Assembly: GCA_032622095.1 (NCBI GenBank)
Contig: CP136063.1
Coordinates: 276,697,426 to 276,761,425 of the forward strand
Direction of reading: 5' to 3'
Length of the DNA: 64,000 nucleotides
DNA from: Siphonodentalium dalli
Taxonomy: Eukaryota; Mollusca; Scaphopoda; Gadilida; Siphonodentaliidae
The notes under the pieces were generated by a model, which was given only the letters and a program-made list of their open reading frames with translations, was not told where the DNA came from and did not search any database. Both the position numbers and the translations under genes were made by a program. This document shows positions 54,932 to 64,000 of the stretch, one piece after another (within the stretch, counting starts at the first letter, position 1; each line of letters begins with the position of its first letter).

Positions 54932-55170
54932 TGGTGCTTGAGATGCATATTATCAGGGACTCAATTTCCCACATACACACATACAACTATACATGTCATA
55001 TTATCAGGGACTCAAGCGCCCACATACACACATACAACTATACATGTCGTTGGCAGGCTTTTATTAGGTCATACCTCTGGTGCTTGAGATGCATATTATC
55101 AGGGACTCAATTTCCCACATACACATACAACTACATGTCATTGGCAGGCTGTTATAAGGTCGTACCTCTG
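54932..55170. repeat. Direct repeats: TGCTTGAGATGCATATTATC units
   Basis: Two to three units share ATTATCAGGGACTCAA, CCCACATACACACATACAAC, ATGTC(G/A)TTGGCAGGCT and ATAC/GTACCTCTGG. Confidence 0.65.
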
Positions 55171-55329
55171 GAAAATCAAATTGTTCAGGAGACACAAAAA
55201 ACTATTTATCTCTGGAACTAGAATTGGTGTTTGTCAATAACTTTACACAAGAACACTTTATATCACAGTTGTTATAATAAATACACTTTATATCACAGTT
55301 GTTATAATAAATACACTTTCATTTTCAAT

Positions 55330-55496
55330 TACAGTAATGCTCTAAATAATCGACCCCTTAACCACAGCAGAATTATGGGTAACTTTTCAGGATTTAGACG
55401 GAAATATGGCTTGTTGCCATATTTCCGACTAAATCATGAAAAGTTACCCATAATTCTGCTGTGGTTAAGGAGTCGATTATTTAGGGCATTACTGTA
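55330..55496. mobile_element. Tc1/mariner-like hairpin MITE, copy 8
   Basis: TACAGTAATGCTCTAAATAA to TTAGGGCATTACTGTA; the loop region is deleted so the arms meet at GGCTTGTTGCC. Just upstream is a 30-bp doublet ACACTTTATATCACAGTTGT. Confidence 0.75.
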
Positions 55497-55674
55497 TCTA
55501 CTTGATGAGGAAACATGATTTTATGGCTTTCGGAAGGAAAAAATTGAAATCTATTGAGATTGTACTGAGCTACGACATTTTAGTTTTGACGAATTTTGCG
55601 GATTCGTTGCTCTCTGTCACTCATGATATCTCTTACATTCTACTTCTCGCATACACTGCCATATTTATCTATTA

Positions 55675-55977
55675 TTAGCTGATGTGCCCGATTTCGTCCG
55701 GGTTATTTAGGGATTTCTTTGTGATCGCCACCGTCTGAGCAGAATATACAGCGCATGGACGATTGGTCAAGAAACATGCCTATATGAGCATATATGAACA
55801 AGGTCAAGGACATGGTCGCACATGAAATTTGACCCGCCCATATTGTTCCTGGGACCAATGTAGGCCTACACACCACATTTGAGTCGGATCGGTCGAGCAT
55901 TGTTTGAGTCTATAACAAACACACACACAAAGACAGACAGAAGTTCCAAAATATATAGTAGACTATATAATATAGAC
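55675..55977 (-). mobile_element. Small Helitron-like element (minus orientation)
   Basis: Read on the minus strand the 3' end is CCCGGACGAAATCGGG then CACATCAGCTAA|T, i.e. a hairpin followed by CTRR and T. The 5' end lies near 55977 (TCTATATTATATAG), followed by TCTGTCTGTCTTTGTGTG. About 300 bp, non-autonomous; the 5' boundary is approximate. Confidence 0.6.
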
Positions 55978-56322
55978 TTCACGCTTTATATGCACATTCC
56001 CAGTGTTATTATTATTTATAGGATCAAACTAACAAAAGAACTTAACATCTGAGTTGGGGACAGGTTTAGGAAACGCTGATGGGGAAATCCATTAAGGTCC
56101 TAAATATTATATTCAGTGGTTGCTATGTATTTCTGGATATATATGAAATAATGTATCGGCTACAGCATTGGCATTTAAAAAAATTCACCAGGATTTAGAT
56201 TTGAGGTTAGATTTTCTCAAACTTGTTTTGCTTTGTCATATTTTATTGATGTTGGTTTTGAAGAATAATGTTTAAGGAAGCGGTACTGCTGTCAAATTTG
56301 ATATTTTGAAAAATAGTTTTTT

Positions 56323-56564
56323 TTAACCCTTTGAGTGCCAGTGGCCGATCTCATCGGCCCTAAACCTACAAAATAAGTCTGTTAAAGAATATAAGAATAA
56401 ATTATTAAAATTGTAAAAAATTGTAAAAAAAAAAAAAAATGTTAGGCCAATGCATTCTCTTATATATGCGAGGCGACCTATGGTCGACTCGCATATATAA
56501 GAGAATGCATTGGCACAGGGTATATGGGTTGATACAAAAATCAACCTGGCACTCAAAGGGTTGA
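56323..56564. mobile_element. piggyBac-like MITE, CTTTGAGTGCCAG type, inverted
   Basis: TTAACCCTTTGAGTGCCAG to CTGGCACTCAAAGGG then TTGA (a mutated TTAA). Orientation opposite to 30840-31080. Confidence 0.75.
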
Positions 56565-57625
56565 AGTCATTTTCCCAGACTTTGTGTGATTTCCTCGAAA
56601 ATGAGACATGGACCCTTCTTGTAATATATAATAAAAATAAAATTAAAACTTCCCAGACCCCTGTGGCTTCACTTCACATTTATACAAAAGGCAACAGCAG
56701 TATTAGAATCTCAGAGCTTTATATTCCTCTTTCTCTGAAGTGGCAGACGCTGGTCCGTTATTCCGTCATTTGTTCCACGTTCTCTCTTTCTCTGAAGTCG
56801 CAGACTGGGCATCGGGTCAGACGCTTGTCCATTATTCCCTCTCTCTCACACCAGTTCATAATAATCACCAGGTTAAGAGGGGACGGCTAACATTTTAATA
56901 ACCTATGATATTGGTCGCCTGTTATTGCTGAGTGTCGCTCGCCTGTGAAATTCGGTACAAGATGACGGTGATCAATACGGAATGACAATGGTCAGACACT
57001 TCGCCTCCTTCATTATCATTTAATCATCCCTCATTTCGAAAATAATGAACTTTTCTCTTTGTCGTCTGGTGGCTTGGAACGTCTGTTCCTTGTTCTGTCG
57101 GGAGTTGATGATCAGTGCATGTTGAACAATGACTGGTCGACTGTCCGGACTCAGAAACTTATCAATGTGTTGTCTGCTGTGAGGCACTATCACTTTGTTT
57201 TTGAAGGGTGTCCACCTCTCATAATGTTGCATGACCAAATTTTCTCTTCATCTGTTTGTTGAAATTGTAACTTAAAATTTATAAAAAAAAAAAAAAAAAT
57301 CAATTACACTTGGCATGGAGAGAGGTAGTAAAAATTGCAGGATGGAAAGGGTGCTCAAAGTGATGAAAAACATATCAAAACTCCATGAAAAATATATAAT
57401 ATAACATCTATATTAATTTAAATTATATTTTGCTCTGTAAATTCACTTAACCAGTATTTTTGTGATAAAAAGATAATGTAAAGTACAGCTAGTGGATTTT
57501 TCATTCACTCCAGTTGTATTGTACACGTATCTGTAATCACGGTGATATTTCTTGTAAGATGATGGTGATCAATACCCAACCTATCAATATGTTGTCAGCC
57601 ACTAGAAACTTTCATCAGGAACAAT

Positions 57626-58027
57626 CCTTGAAATAGTGCGTCTGTCATTTGCAGAGTGAGGTCCCCCAGAGCTAATGGGCTAGTCTCACCTAAAATTCAC
57701 CCTCTGGAGGCCTCATTTTCTGGAAAGTATTTTTAGTCTCAAATTAGCATTGTTTTCAGTAACTATTTTCCCTTCTGTTCAGTTCCTATATGCCCTAATT
57801 TTCAGAATATAAATTGCATAATTGAGGTGACTAATGGGTGAACATCACCAACTTCAACTGGGGAACTTCAAATTTATCCTAGGTCTCTCTAGCAGTTGAG
57901 GGCTCAGCAGAATGAGGTCCCCAGAGGGTGAATTTGGTGACGCTAACCGACCATGTGAGATAACGTCACTAAATTCACCCTCTGGGGACCTCATTCTGCA
58001 AATGGCATGCACATTATTTCAAGGCCT
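57626..58027. repeat. GAATGAGGT palindromic family, full-length copy
   Basis: Bounded by CCTTGAAATAGTGCGTCTGT and ATTTCAAGG; two hairpin halves separated by the spacer with CATCACCAACTTCAACTGG. Length about 400 bp. Confidence 0.68.
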
Positions 58028-58561
58028 GATCAAGAAGGATGTTCACATTTGAATGTGATTGTTGAAAGTGTATCAACAATTGTTCAATAAAAATACAAAA
58101 GTTAACAGGATCTGGGTTTACACTACCATCGAATCCTTGTAAAAGCATGTTTTTTTAAAGTGTTTGAACATTACCTGAAATAAATCTTGTTTAGAATAAG
58201 GTTATGCAATTATAACCAAACGTTTTAAGACTGACTCTGTAACACTCACAGCGCGTTATACATGTAGTAAATTTGTCTTCAAACTTACATTTATTAATAT
58301 AATTTATACATATCCAAATTCAAATTGATGTGCTATAGAATTTGAGTCAATGGATTTCGTGGATTCTTTTGTATTGCTTGCTTTATTGCTATGCGAAATA
58401 TATCCTCATGGAGCAGTGTACAATTCTAGAATGAAGTGATATGGATTATTTGTTTGTAAAATTGTCAATCTTGTCCAGTTCACCAACTCTTTGGCAGTTT
58501 CTTATGTCTAGGTTATAGCATGATTTTTCGGTTGGTGTGAATTAGAATGGGGATAAACATA

Positions 58562-58703
58562 ATGTCTTGTGTGATTTTGGGACATTTATCAGTGAGTTTT
58601 CAGATGAAAAATGTCTGTTTTATCGGCTCCTCGCATCGCCGGTCGTAACTGCATTTTCCATCATAAAACCCACCGATAAACGTCCCAAAATCACACAAGA
58701 CAT
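58562..58703. repeat. Palindrome with TGTCTTGTGTGATTTTGGGA arms
   Basis: TGTCTTGTGTGATTTTGGGA and TCCCAAAATCACACAAGACA (one base differs) flank a GC-richer centre around ATCGCCGGTCG. It may be a short MITE, about 145 bp upstream of exon 6. Confidence 0.65.
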
Positions 58704-58847
58704 TCCAAAAATTAACCTTAAAGGCTAATTGAGTGACAATCAATTGTTTTACAGTATTCCATGAATTGACAGATTTGGATTAAATTATACTGATGTATTT
58801 TTACCAATTTCAGATCAGGCTTGTTCATAGAAATGTTCTCATTTCAG

Positions 58848-58940
58848 AGCAAGACAAAGGACTTGAAGCATTATCGCATGTGATCGCAAACCAGAAAAAC
58901 ATGGCGATTGACATCGGCAATGAGGTTGATGTTCATAATG
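58848..58940 (+). CDS. STX8: Syntaxin-8 exon 6 (first half of SNARE motif)
   Basis: 93 bp, acceptor TTCTCATTTCAG, donor GTAGGT. Encodes EQDKGLEALSHVIANQKNMA and then IDIGNEVDVHN. The EQD-x-GLEAL start and the heptads are those of the syntaxin-8 Qc-SNARE helix. The residue aligned with the zero-layer glutamine is H177 (codon CAT at 58934-58936). Confidence 0.92.
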
Positions 58941-59842
58941 GTAGGTTACTTCCCAAAAAGTATCTATGTGGCATCGATATTAGCTATGATGTTGCCATTC
59001 ATAACATCAGAAAACTAACCTCCTCAAAATGGAATTATAGTGTGTAATACAGTTATTATTAATAGGCAATTATTCAATTAAATTGTATTTAAGACTACAA
59101 TAAATATAATATATAGTTATATATAATAATATATAGTTATATATAATACTATTTATCCCACATGGTTGTTATTAATAACAAGACAGGTGTGCCTTAATGA
59201 CTACCATTTATTAATCACTAAAGCAACTGGTAGTCGGAAACGTGTTTATGGACCTCCAGCTTTCTTGTCATTGTTGAAGGACCTTTTTTGGTACCACCAA
59301 GCGCCAACCATGGGGTCCTGGCAATGATCACCGATCTAGTCCTGAAATACACTAAGCGTAGCTGTTAGCAAAAAGGGGTGCCTCCTCCCAAAATGGAAGG
59401 AGGAATACTGGGTGGGAGGGTGGGACTTTAAATAATTGTCGACCGAGCTGTATCGAATCTTATCGCAAAAGGCTGTTTGCTGTCCATGTGATTACCCATG
59501 TGACCTGATGCAAGACGAACTAGTTCCTCCCTCAATCTCGATTGGCATTGTTCCAATACCTTAGCATATACTCGTCCCTTTAGAACAAACACAGGCATTA
59601 TCTCAGTTGACAATTAGTGAAGTGAGGAATAGAAGCTGGCAAATTGAGTACCTGATTTCCATATCGCCCCGCATGTACTGTACGTAGTACATGTGATTGA
59701 ATGCAGTACTGTCATATCTATTTATAGCCGTCATGGTTTTCCCTTCCAATATATATACAATGTAGCCCCCCCCCCATGGGATAAATGATATGCGGCCGCT
59801 TTGCTTAGCATCTCAGTTATATATATATATAATATATACATA

Positions 59843-60005
59843 GAGAGTAATCAATTGGTTTCGAGAATTATGTTAAATAATTCACGAGAGGTGAGAGATG
59901 ATGGTAAGAAACGAGTGCGCTTTAGCGCACCAGTTTCTTACATAAAGGTCTCTCTCCTAAAGTGAATTATTTAACATAATTCTTGGAACTAATTGATTTC
60001 AATTT
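59843..60005. repeat. Foldback element with GAATTATGTTAAATAATTC arms
   Basis: ATCAATTGGTTTCGAGAATT ... AGGTGAGAGATGATGGTAAG pairs with its inverse TTCTTAC...GTCTCTCTCCT ... AATTCTTGGAACTAATTGAT; loop GTGCGCTTTAGCGCAC is itself a perfect hairpin. Confidence 0.7.
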
Positions 60006-60238
60006 GGTTCGCCAAATATGATTAAAACACCCAGAATTAATGCATGAAAGTCTCGATGTGGAGAAAGATCAACCATAGAAAATTCAGTCTAGATCAGTAA
60101 GCGACATAACGTCAATGACGTCACAAGAAATGACATAATTCACTAGTGACATTGCCATTTTTAATTAACGGTGTTTTCAATGGAAATCGCACATAGGAGT
60201 GTAATAAATAAATAGATTAATAGTTGCCAATTAATAAA

Positions 60239-60330
60239 GCTAGCATCACTAAATTCACCCTCTGGGACCTCATTCTGCTTAGGGCTCATCTTCTCTTGAA
60301 AGTATCTTTATTATCAAATTAACAAGTAAA
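60239..60330. repeat. GAATGAGGT palindromic family, fragment
   Basis: CTAGCATCACTAAATTCACC, CTCTGGGACCTCATTCTGCT and TAGGGCTCATCTTCT; a half element. Confidence 0.6.
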
Positions 60331-61688
60331 ATCTACTTCATTATACCATTGACCAATATATTTCCATAAAATTGATAAATTCCTTGCATTCAACAATTAC
60401 CGGTAGGTCATGGGATGGGATTGGGGGGGGGGGGGGCATATGGATGGTATATAAGGAGTACCTTTATATTGTCCTTGACTACGCCAAATTAGTGGTCTGA
60501 TGGGACTATTCCTCCACCGAGGACCAATATTTTAGCATATTCAATGACAAGCTTTGCAATATTTATTATATTTTATCAAATGTTCTTCATGCTGTCCCAG
60601 ATCCCATAATGTCAAACAATTCACAATCAGATCATGTTACATGTAACTAGTGAACAATCTAATACTGTTTTGTTTAATAAATCTAGTATAGTGCAAACTT
60701 TATAGGGAATCGACAATAAATATCGAAGCGATGTTGTGATCAGCGAAGACTGGAACAGGATAAATCCTCACATCAACCATGGGGAAAACATCACAAATAA
60801 CATATACTTACGATCATGTATTGTGTTCTTGTTCTCGGTTACAAAGACATTTCGGAAAACAAATGTTGGAACTTTTCCAGTGTGGTTGAGATGACTTTCA
60901 AATTACCTCCCTGGAGTAGTGTGCATGCTAAAAATAGATTTCTGGATTTCCCAAGCGATAGTGGGTGTGCTGAAATTAAGAAGCGGACTATCGTGTTACT
61001 ATTGGTAATAGTGAATGTTAAGCAACCAATTACAAGCATGGATTACGTTAAGATCCTCACGTGAGATCAAATATATCGTATTAACCATAAGGCTGCAACA
61101 ATAAAATAGCCCGGTTTATGAATATTTGGGTTGAAAAATAGTAGTTGCAGGAGGGTGAAATAATAAAAATTAAAATGTGCATCACCTCCACAAATTGTAT
61201 TTCTTCCCATAAAACTGTATCAATAATGGAAAAGAAGGTGAAAGCAAAAATGTGAGTCTGCCATCAACCATATTCTTAACCACATGCTTAATGTTTTAAA
61301 GGCCCACTTAATTTTCAAACCCCCAGATAATTTGATATATTTACATACTAAGTGTGATCATCACTAAATCCTGCATTCCGATTGGTCGGCGCCCACGTGG
61401 CTAGTTGCAATTATTTCTCGGTGAACGCGCAACAGCTCATAACTGCAGCCTCATAATTACATCGACACGTCATCAGTTTCGGAAAGAAGAACGCGTAATG
61501 TTTTGGGCGCATTTGGACTCGCGCAGGATTGACTTAATACATCATCGAGTTTCAATATAAAGAGAAATTGTTCCTGTTAACTTTTTCCAAGGGTGCTATG
61601 TGATATTTTGGGCTTGTTTTGTCACGATACACTTTTCGATTTAAATACATTTACAAAAGTGGCTTTTTCGCTAAATGTATATAAATAT

Positions 61689-61841
61689 AAGGATTAACTG
61701 TCATGTGGACTGTTTTTATGGAGATGTAACTGTGAGGTAAGTGGTCATAACTTGTATGTAAAACGTTTTACACAAGTTATGACCACTTACCTCATGGTTA
61801 CATCTCCATAAAAACAGTCCACATGACAGTTAATCCTTATC
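61689..61841. repeat. Large palindrome abutting a Helitron-like element
   Basis: Arms of about 70 bp: AAGGATTAACTGTCATGTGG ... GTGGTCATAACTTGT pairs with ACAAGTTATGACCAC ... CCACATGACAGTTAATCCTT; centre GTAAAACGTTTTAC is also palindromic. Very few mismatches. Confidence 0.78.
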
Positions 61842-62352
61842 TCATATATATTTTGAAGACCTCTGTCTGTATGTTTGTTTGTTTGTCTGTCTGTCTGTCT
61901 GTCATTAATACAAATCTACGATTCTTGACCGATCGGGACGAAACTTGGTACGTGTGTGTAGTTTGACCAGGCGGTGAACGTTGTCGTATTGGCGAGCCCG
62001 TGCGGCGCCCGCTTCGCGCATGCGCAGACGAGATCTCGGAAACGGGTGGAGCTATCGACTTGAAATTTGCTATGTGAATGTATCTTGCCCCGGATACGAA
62101 TTTTATCGGGTCGCCGAGCCCGTGCGACACCAGCTTCGCGCATGCGCAGACGAGATCTCGGAAACGGGTGGAGCTATCGACTTGAAATTTGCTATGTGAA
62201 TGTATCTTGCCCCGGATACGAATTTTATCGGGTCGCCGAGTCCGTGCGACGCCAGCTTCGCGCATGCGCAGACCAGATCTCGGAAACGGGTAGAGCTATC
62301 GACTTGAAATTTTGTTTTTGAATAGCCCGGACAACGTCGGGCTCATCGGCTA
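61841..62352 (+). mobile_element. Helitron-like non-autonomous element with 122-bp tandem units
   Basis: Begins near TCTCATATATATTTTGAAGA, then TTTG/TCTG microsatellites. Three 122-bp units carry GCGCATGCGCAGACGAGATC (CATGCG at 62019, 62141, 62263). The 3' end is the hairpin AGCCCGGACAACGTCGGGCT, then CATCGGCTAG|T. The frames read through it on both strands are repeat artefacts. Confidence 0.68.
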
Positions 62353-62942
62353 GTATAATATATATGCCATATTATATACCATTTGAAAGAGGAAGCTCCA
62401 TAACATTGTATTATCAACTTATTCAATGTAATAAACTGTGATCATGTTTTTGTTGAGATATCGACTTGTGGTCTGTGCTCAAGTTTCATTTTTTTTCAAT
62501 GGAAGAGGAATAACTTATTATCTTAAGATATAGAGTTATTCCCCTTCCATTGAAAATACATTTTTAGTTTGAATTCTGTTTCATTCTGGTAGCCATAACA
62601 GGGGAAATCTTTCTATGATTTCAGCTGTTTTCTATTTCTTTATGGGCATCTTCTGAGACACAGACATTCAAATGGTAATAAATTATAGTATTTTTAATCT
62701 TATTTATGGCATAGATTGTTACTAAAACCATATATCAAGACACAATAAAACTAAAATTAAAAAAATATCGGTGACTTGAAAATTAAGTTGGTCTTGATTC
62801 AACATAAACCTAAACCAATGAAATATAAAGTTTAATTATTTTTAGATTGTTGAGAAAAAAGTTGTAGGATTGGTTAATAAACCATGCTATTAAATTACTG
62901 TTGCTTCATAAGAAATATGCAAGAATTCTTTTCTCCTCACAG

Positions 62943-63044
62943 AAATTCTTGACGACATTAATGAACATGTTGATCAGACGAATGAGCGACTCATTAAAGA
63001 AACTCGGCATGTCAGAGTTGTTGATCGAAAGTCAGGCACGTGTG
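62943..63044 (+). CDS. STX8: Syntaxin-8 exon 7 (second half of SNARE motif)
   Basis: 102 bp, acceptor TTTTCTCCTCACAG, donor GTGAGT. Encodes EILDDINEHVDQTNERLIKE and then TRHVRVVDRKSGTC, the C-terminal SNARE heptads and the basic juxtamembrane segment. The exon ends in phase 1 with a glycine codon; the following exon, outside the window, should encode the membrane anchor. Confidence 0.93.
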
Positions 63045-64000
63045 GTGAGTATATCTGGCTAATTCAATTTTCATATCATGTGTGTAAACCTTATAAAAGT
63101 AAATTCACAGCCCTTAACCGTTCCATGACTGGAGCTTCCTGAAATTTTGCGAAAACCCTGTGCCAATGCATTCTCTTATACATGCGAGTCTCCCATAGGG
63201 AGCCTCGTATATATAAGAGAATACATTGGCCTAACAATATTTACCTTGACCTTGTAAGCCAGTGCATTCTCTTATATATGTGAGGCTTCCTATGGGAGAC
63301 TCGCATATATAACTGAAGTGAATGCACTGGCACATAATCTTTCATGCTGCACCAGCATATCTGCCGTCATGAAAGGGTTAAGTTTTGCCAGGGTTCAAGC
63401 TGGCAAGCAAATTCTTTTGGCAAAATTTTTGGCCACTTCTGATTTTTTTTGGCCATTTTTCAGAAACTTTGGCCAAATTGAAAAACCAAAGTATGGGATA
63501 ATCGAGAAAACAAAACTAGAACTAATATATAAAGAAACTCTCATGAAAATATAACAGATTAATTTCGAGCTGGACAAATGTGATAATGGTAATATGCACT
63601 GGTGGGAACTGCAAAAACTTAAATATGTCCAACTGGTGACGTATATCAATATAAATCAACACTGATTCGCCTACATTGCCTTATTTTGAAATCACAAAGC
63701 AGTTAAGTATTGTCACTATATGAAGAAAGTACACCATTCTAGCAGGTTACAATACACCAAATGATTTGCATAGGCCTCAATGTTAACAAATCCCGCTGGC
63801 CTGTATTCACAGGAAAGGGTTGACCCTGCACGAGTATTACAAATTAAAGAACGTCCTTTTAGACACACGAAAATGTGCCCAAAAGTACTTGTCAACGTAT
63901 TGTGTCACACTGCAGCTTGACAAACATCACACTACCCTTAAATTGGAGGAAAAAATGACATCGAAAAAAACAAACCCCTCCCATAAATTATTCGCCAATT
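63045..64000 (+). other. Start of STX8 intron 7
   Basis: Apart from the MITE at 63114-63381 this is AT-rich with no exon found; a TGGCCA-rich stretch at about 63418-63475 gives a short chance frame. Confidence 0.6.
63114..63381. mobile_element. piggyBac-like paired-hairpin MITE (full length)
   Basis: TTAACCGTTCCATGACTGG to GTCATGAAAGGGTTAA with two facing palindromes (63157-63227 and 63264-63335). The same family as 11927-12451, opposite orientation, 69 bp after STX8 exon 7. Confidence 0.72.

Larger units (their letters stand above)
46199..58847 (+). other. STX8 intron 5
   Basis: 12.6 kb. Besides listed elements: a duplicated block at 48154-48390 (TATTTCTGCC, ATCTCAGTGTAG, ACATGTCTCAAAGTGTTAC); a decayed tandem of about 165 bp at 48963-50130 and 51830-52250 (TGCTATCTGATGC, GATGACACACCC, TGTATAGTTTTTGGT). 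The stretches 56890-57625 and 58028-58560 show nothing further. Confidence 0.6.
58941..62942 (+). other. STX8 intron 6
   Basis: 4.0 kb. An AT microsatellite-like stretch (TATATAGTTATATATAATA) lies at 59099-59155. 60430-61650 shows no supported feature apart from a poly-G run at about 60423. 62354-62942 is AT-rich and empty. Confidence 0.6.

Noticed and set aside
61837-62321. Frames of 70-140 codons with repeated RRRDLGNGWSYRLEICYVN-type text
   Set aside because: Produced by the 122-bp tandem units in the Helitron-like element, open on both strands.
63418-63554. Plus-strand frame at the right end as the last syntaxin-8 exon
   Set aside because: No hydrophobic anchor, no fitting acceptor and wrong phase; it follows a TGGCCA-rich repeat.

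Overview
This window is invertebrate nuclear DNA. It has spliced host genes with long AT-rich introns, no bacterial-style gene packing, and a dense population of transposon remnants. The very frequent ACATGTAC/TACATGTA words and the repeat classes (paired palindromes, arrays linked to CCGT or CCTT microsatellites, AGGGCCGTAACTCC-type tandem blocks) suggest a lophotrochozoan, most likely a bivalve or other mollusc. That placement is an inference from repeat style, not a database result.

Two host genes can be read exon by exon and are arranged head to head. On the minus strand, four exons (13485 down to 7762) encode the N-terminal half of a Fringe-type O-fucosylpeptide beta-1,3-N-acetylglucosaminyltransferase; the rest of that gene lies beyond the left edge. 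On the plus strand, seven exons (13704 to 63044) encode syntaxin-8, a Qc-SNARE; only the last exon, expected to carry the membrane anchor, is missing at the right edge. The start codons are 218 bp apart, so the genes probably share a bidirectional promoter. All seven syntaxin exons join in frame. The predicted zero-layer residue of its SNARE motif is histidine instead of glutamine.

The most striking object is an 11.6 kb Ty3/gypsy-like LTR retrotransposon (14326-25924) in intron 1 of the syntaxin gene, in the same orientation. Its two 295-bp LTRs show no difference on direct reading, a 4-bp target duplication (GAGG) flanks it, and all its reading frames are open, so the insertion looks very recent. 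Its architecture is unusual. Gag is about 1143 residues and begins with a helix-hairpin-helix module. Pol ends with a complete C4HC3 PHD finger after the integrase. A third, separate reading frame of 864 codons ends in an apparently intact TatD-family metal-dependent nuclease domain. A strong splice donor in the LTR and a polypyrimidine-CAG acceptor 3 nt before the third ORF suggest that the nuclease is made from a spliced subgenomic RNA, as env is in retroviruses.

Most of the remaining sequence is intron filled with smaller mobile elements. These are: a 5'-truncated LINE with a reverse-transcriptase frame (1-1135); a Tc1/mariner-like hairpin MITE family (CAGTAATGCCC ends, at least eight loci, one amplified as three tandem 143-bp units); several TTAA-flanked piggyBac-like MITEs built from paired palindromes; a palindromic GAATGAGGT family; two hAT-like elements with 8-bp target duplications, one containing a nested Harbinger-like element and further inverted repeats; three Helitron-like 3' ends; and assorted minisatellites. 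I saw no tRNA, rRNA, CRISPR array or other convincing protein-coding gene.
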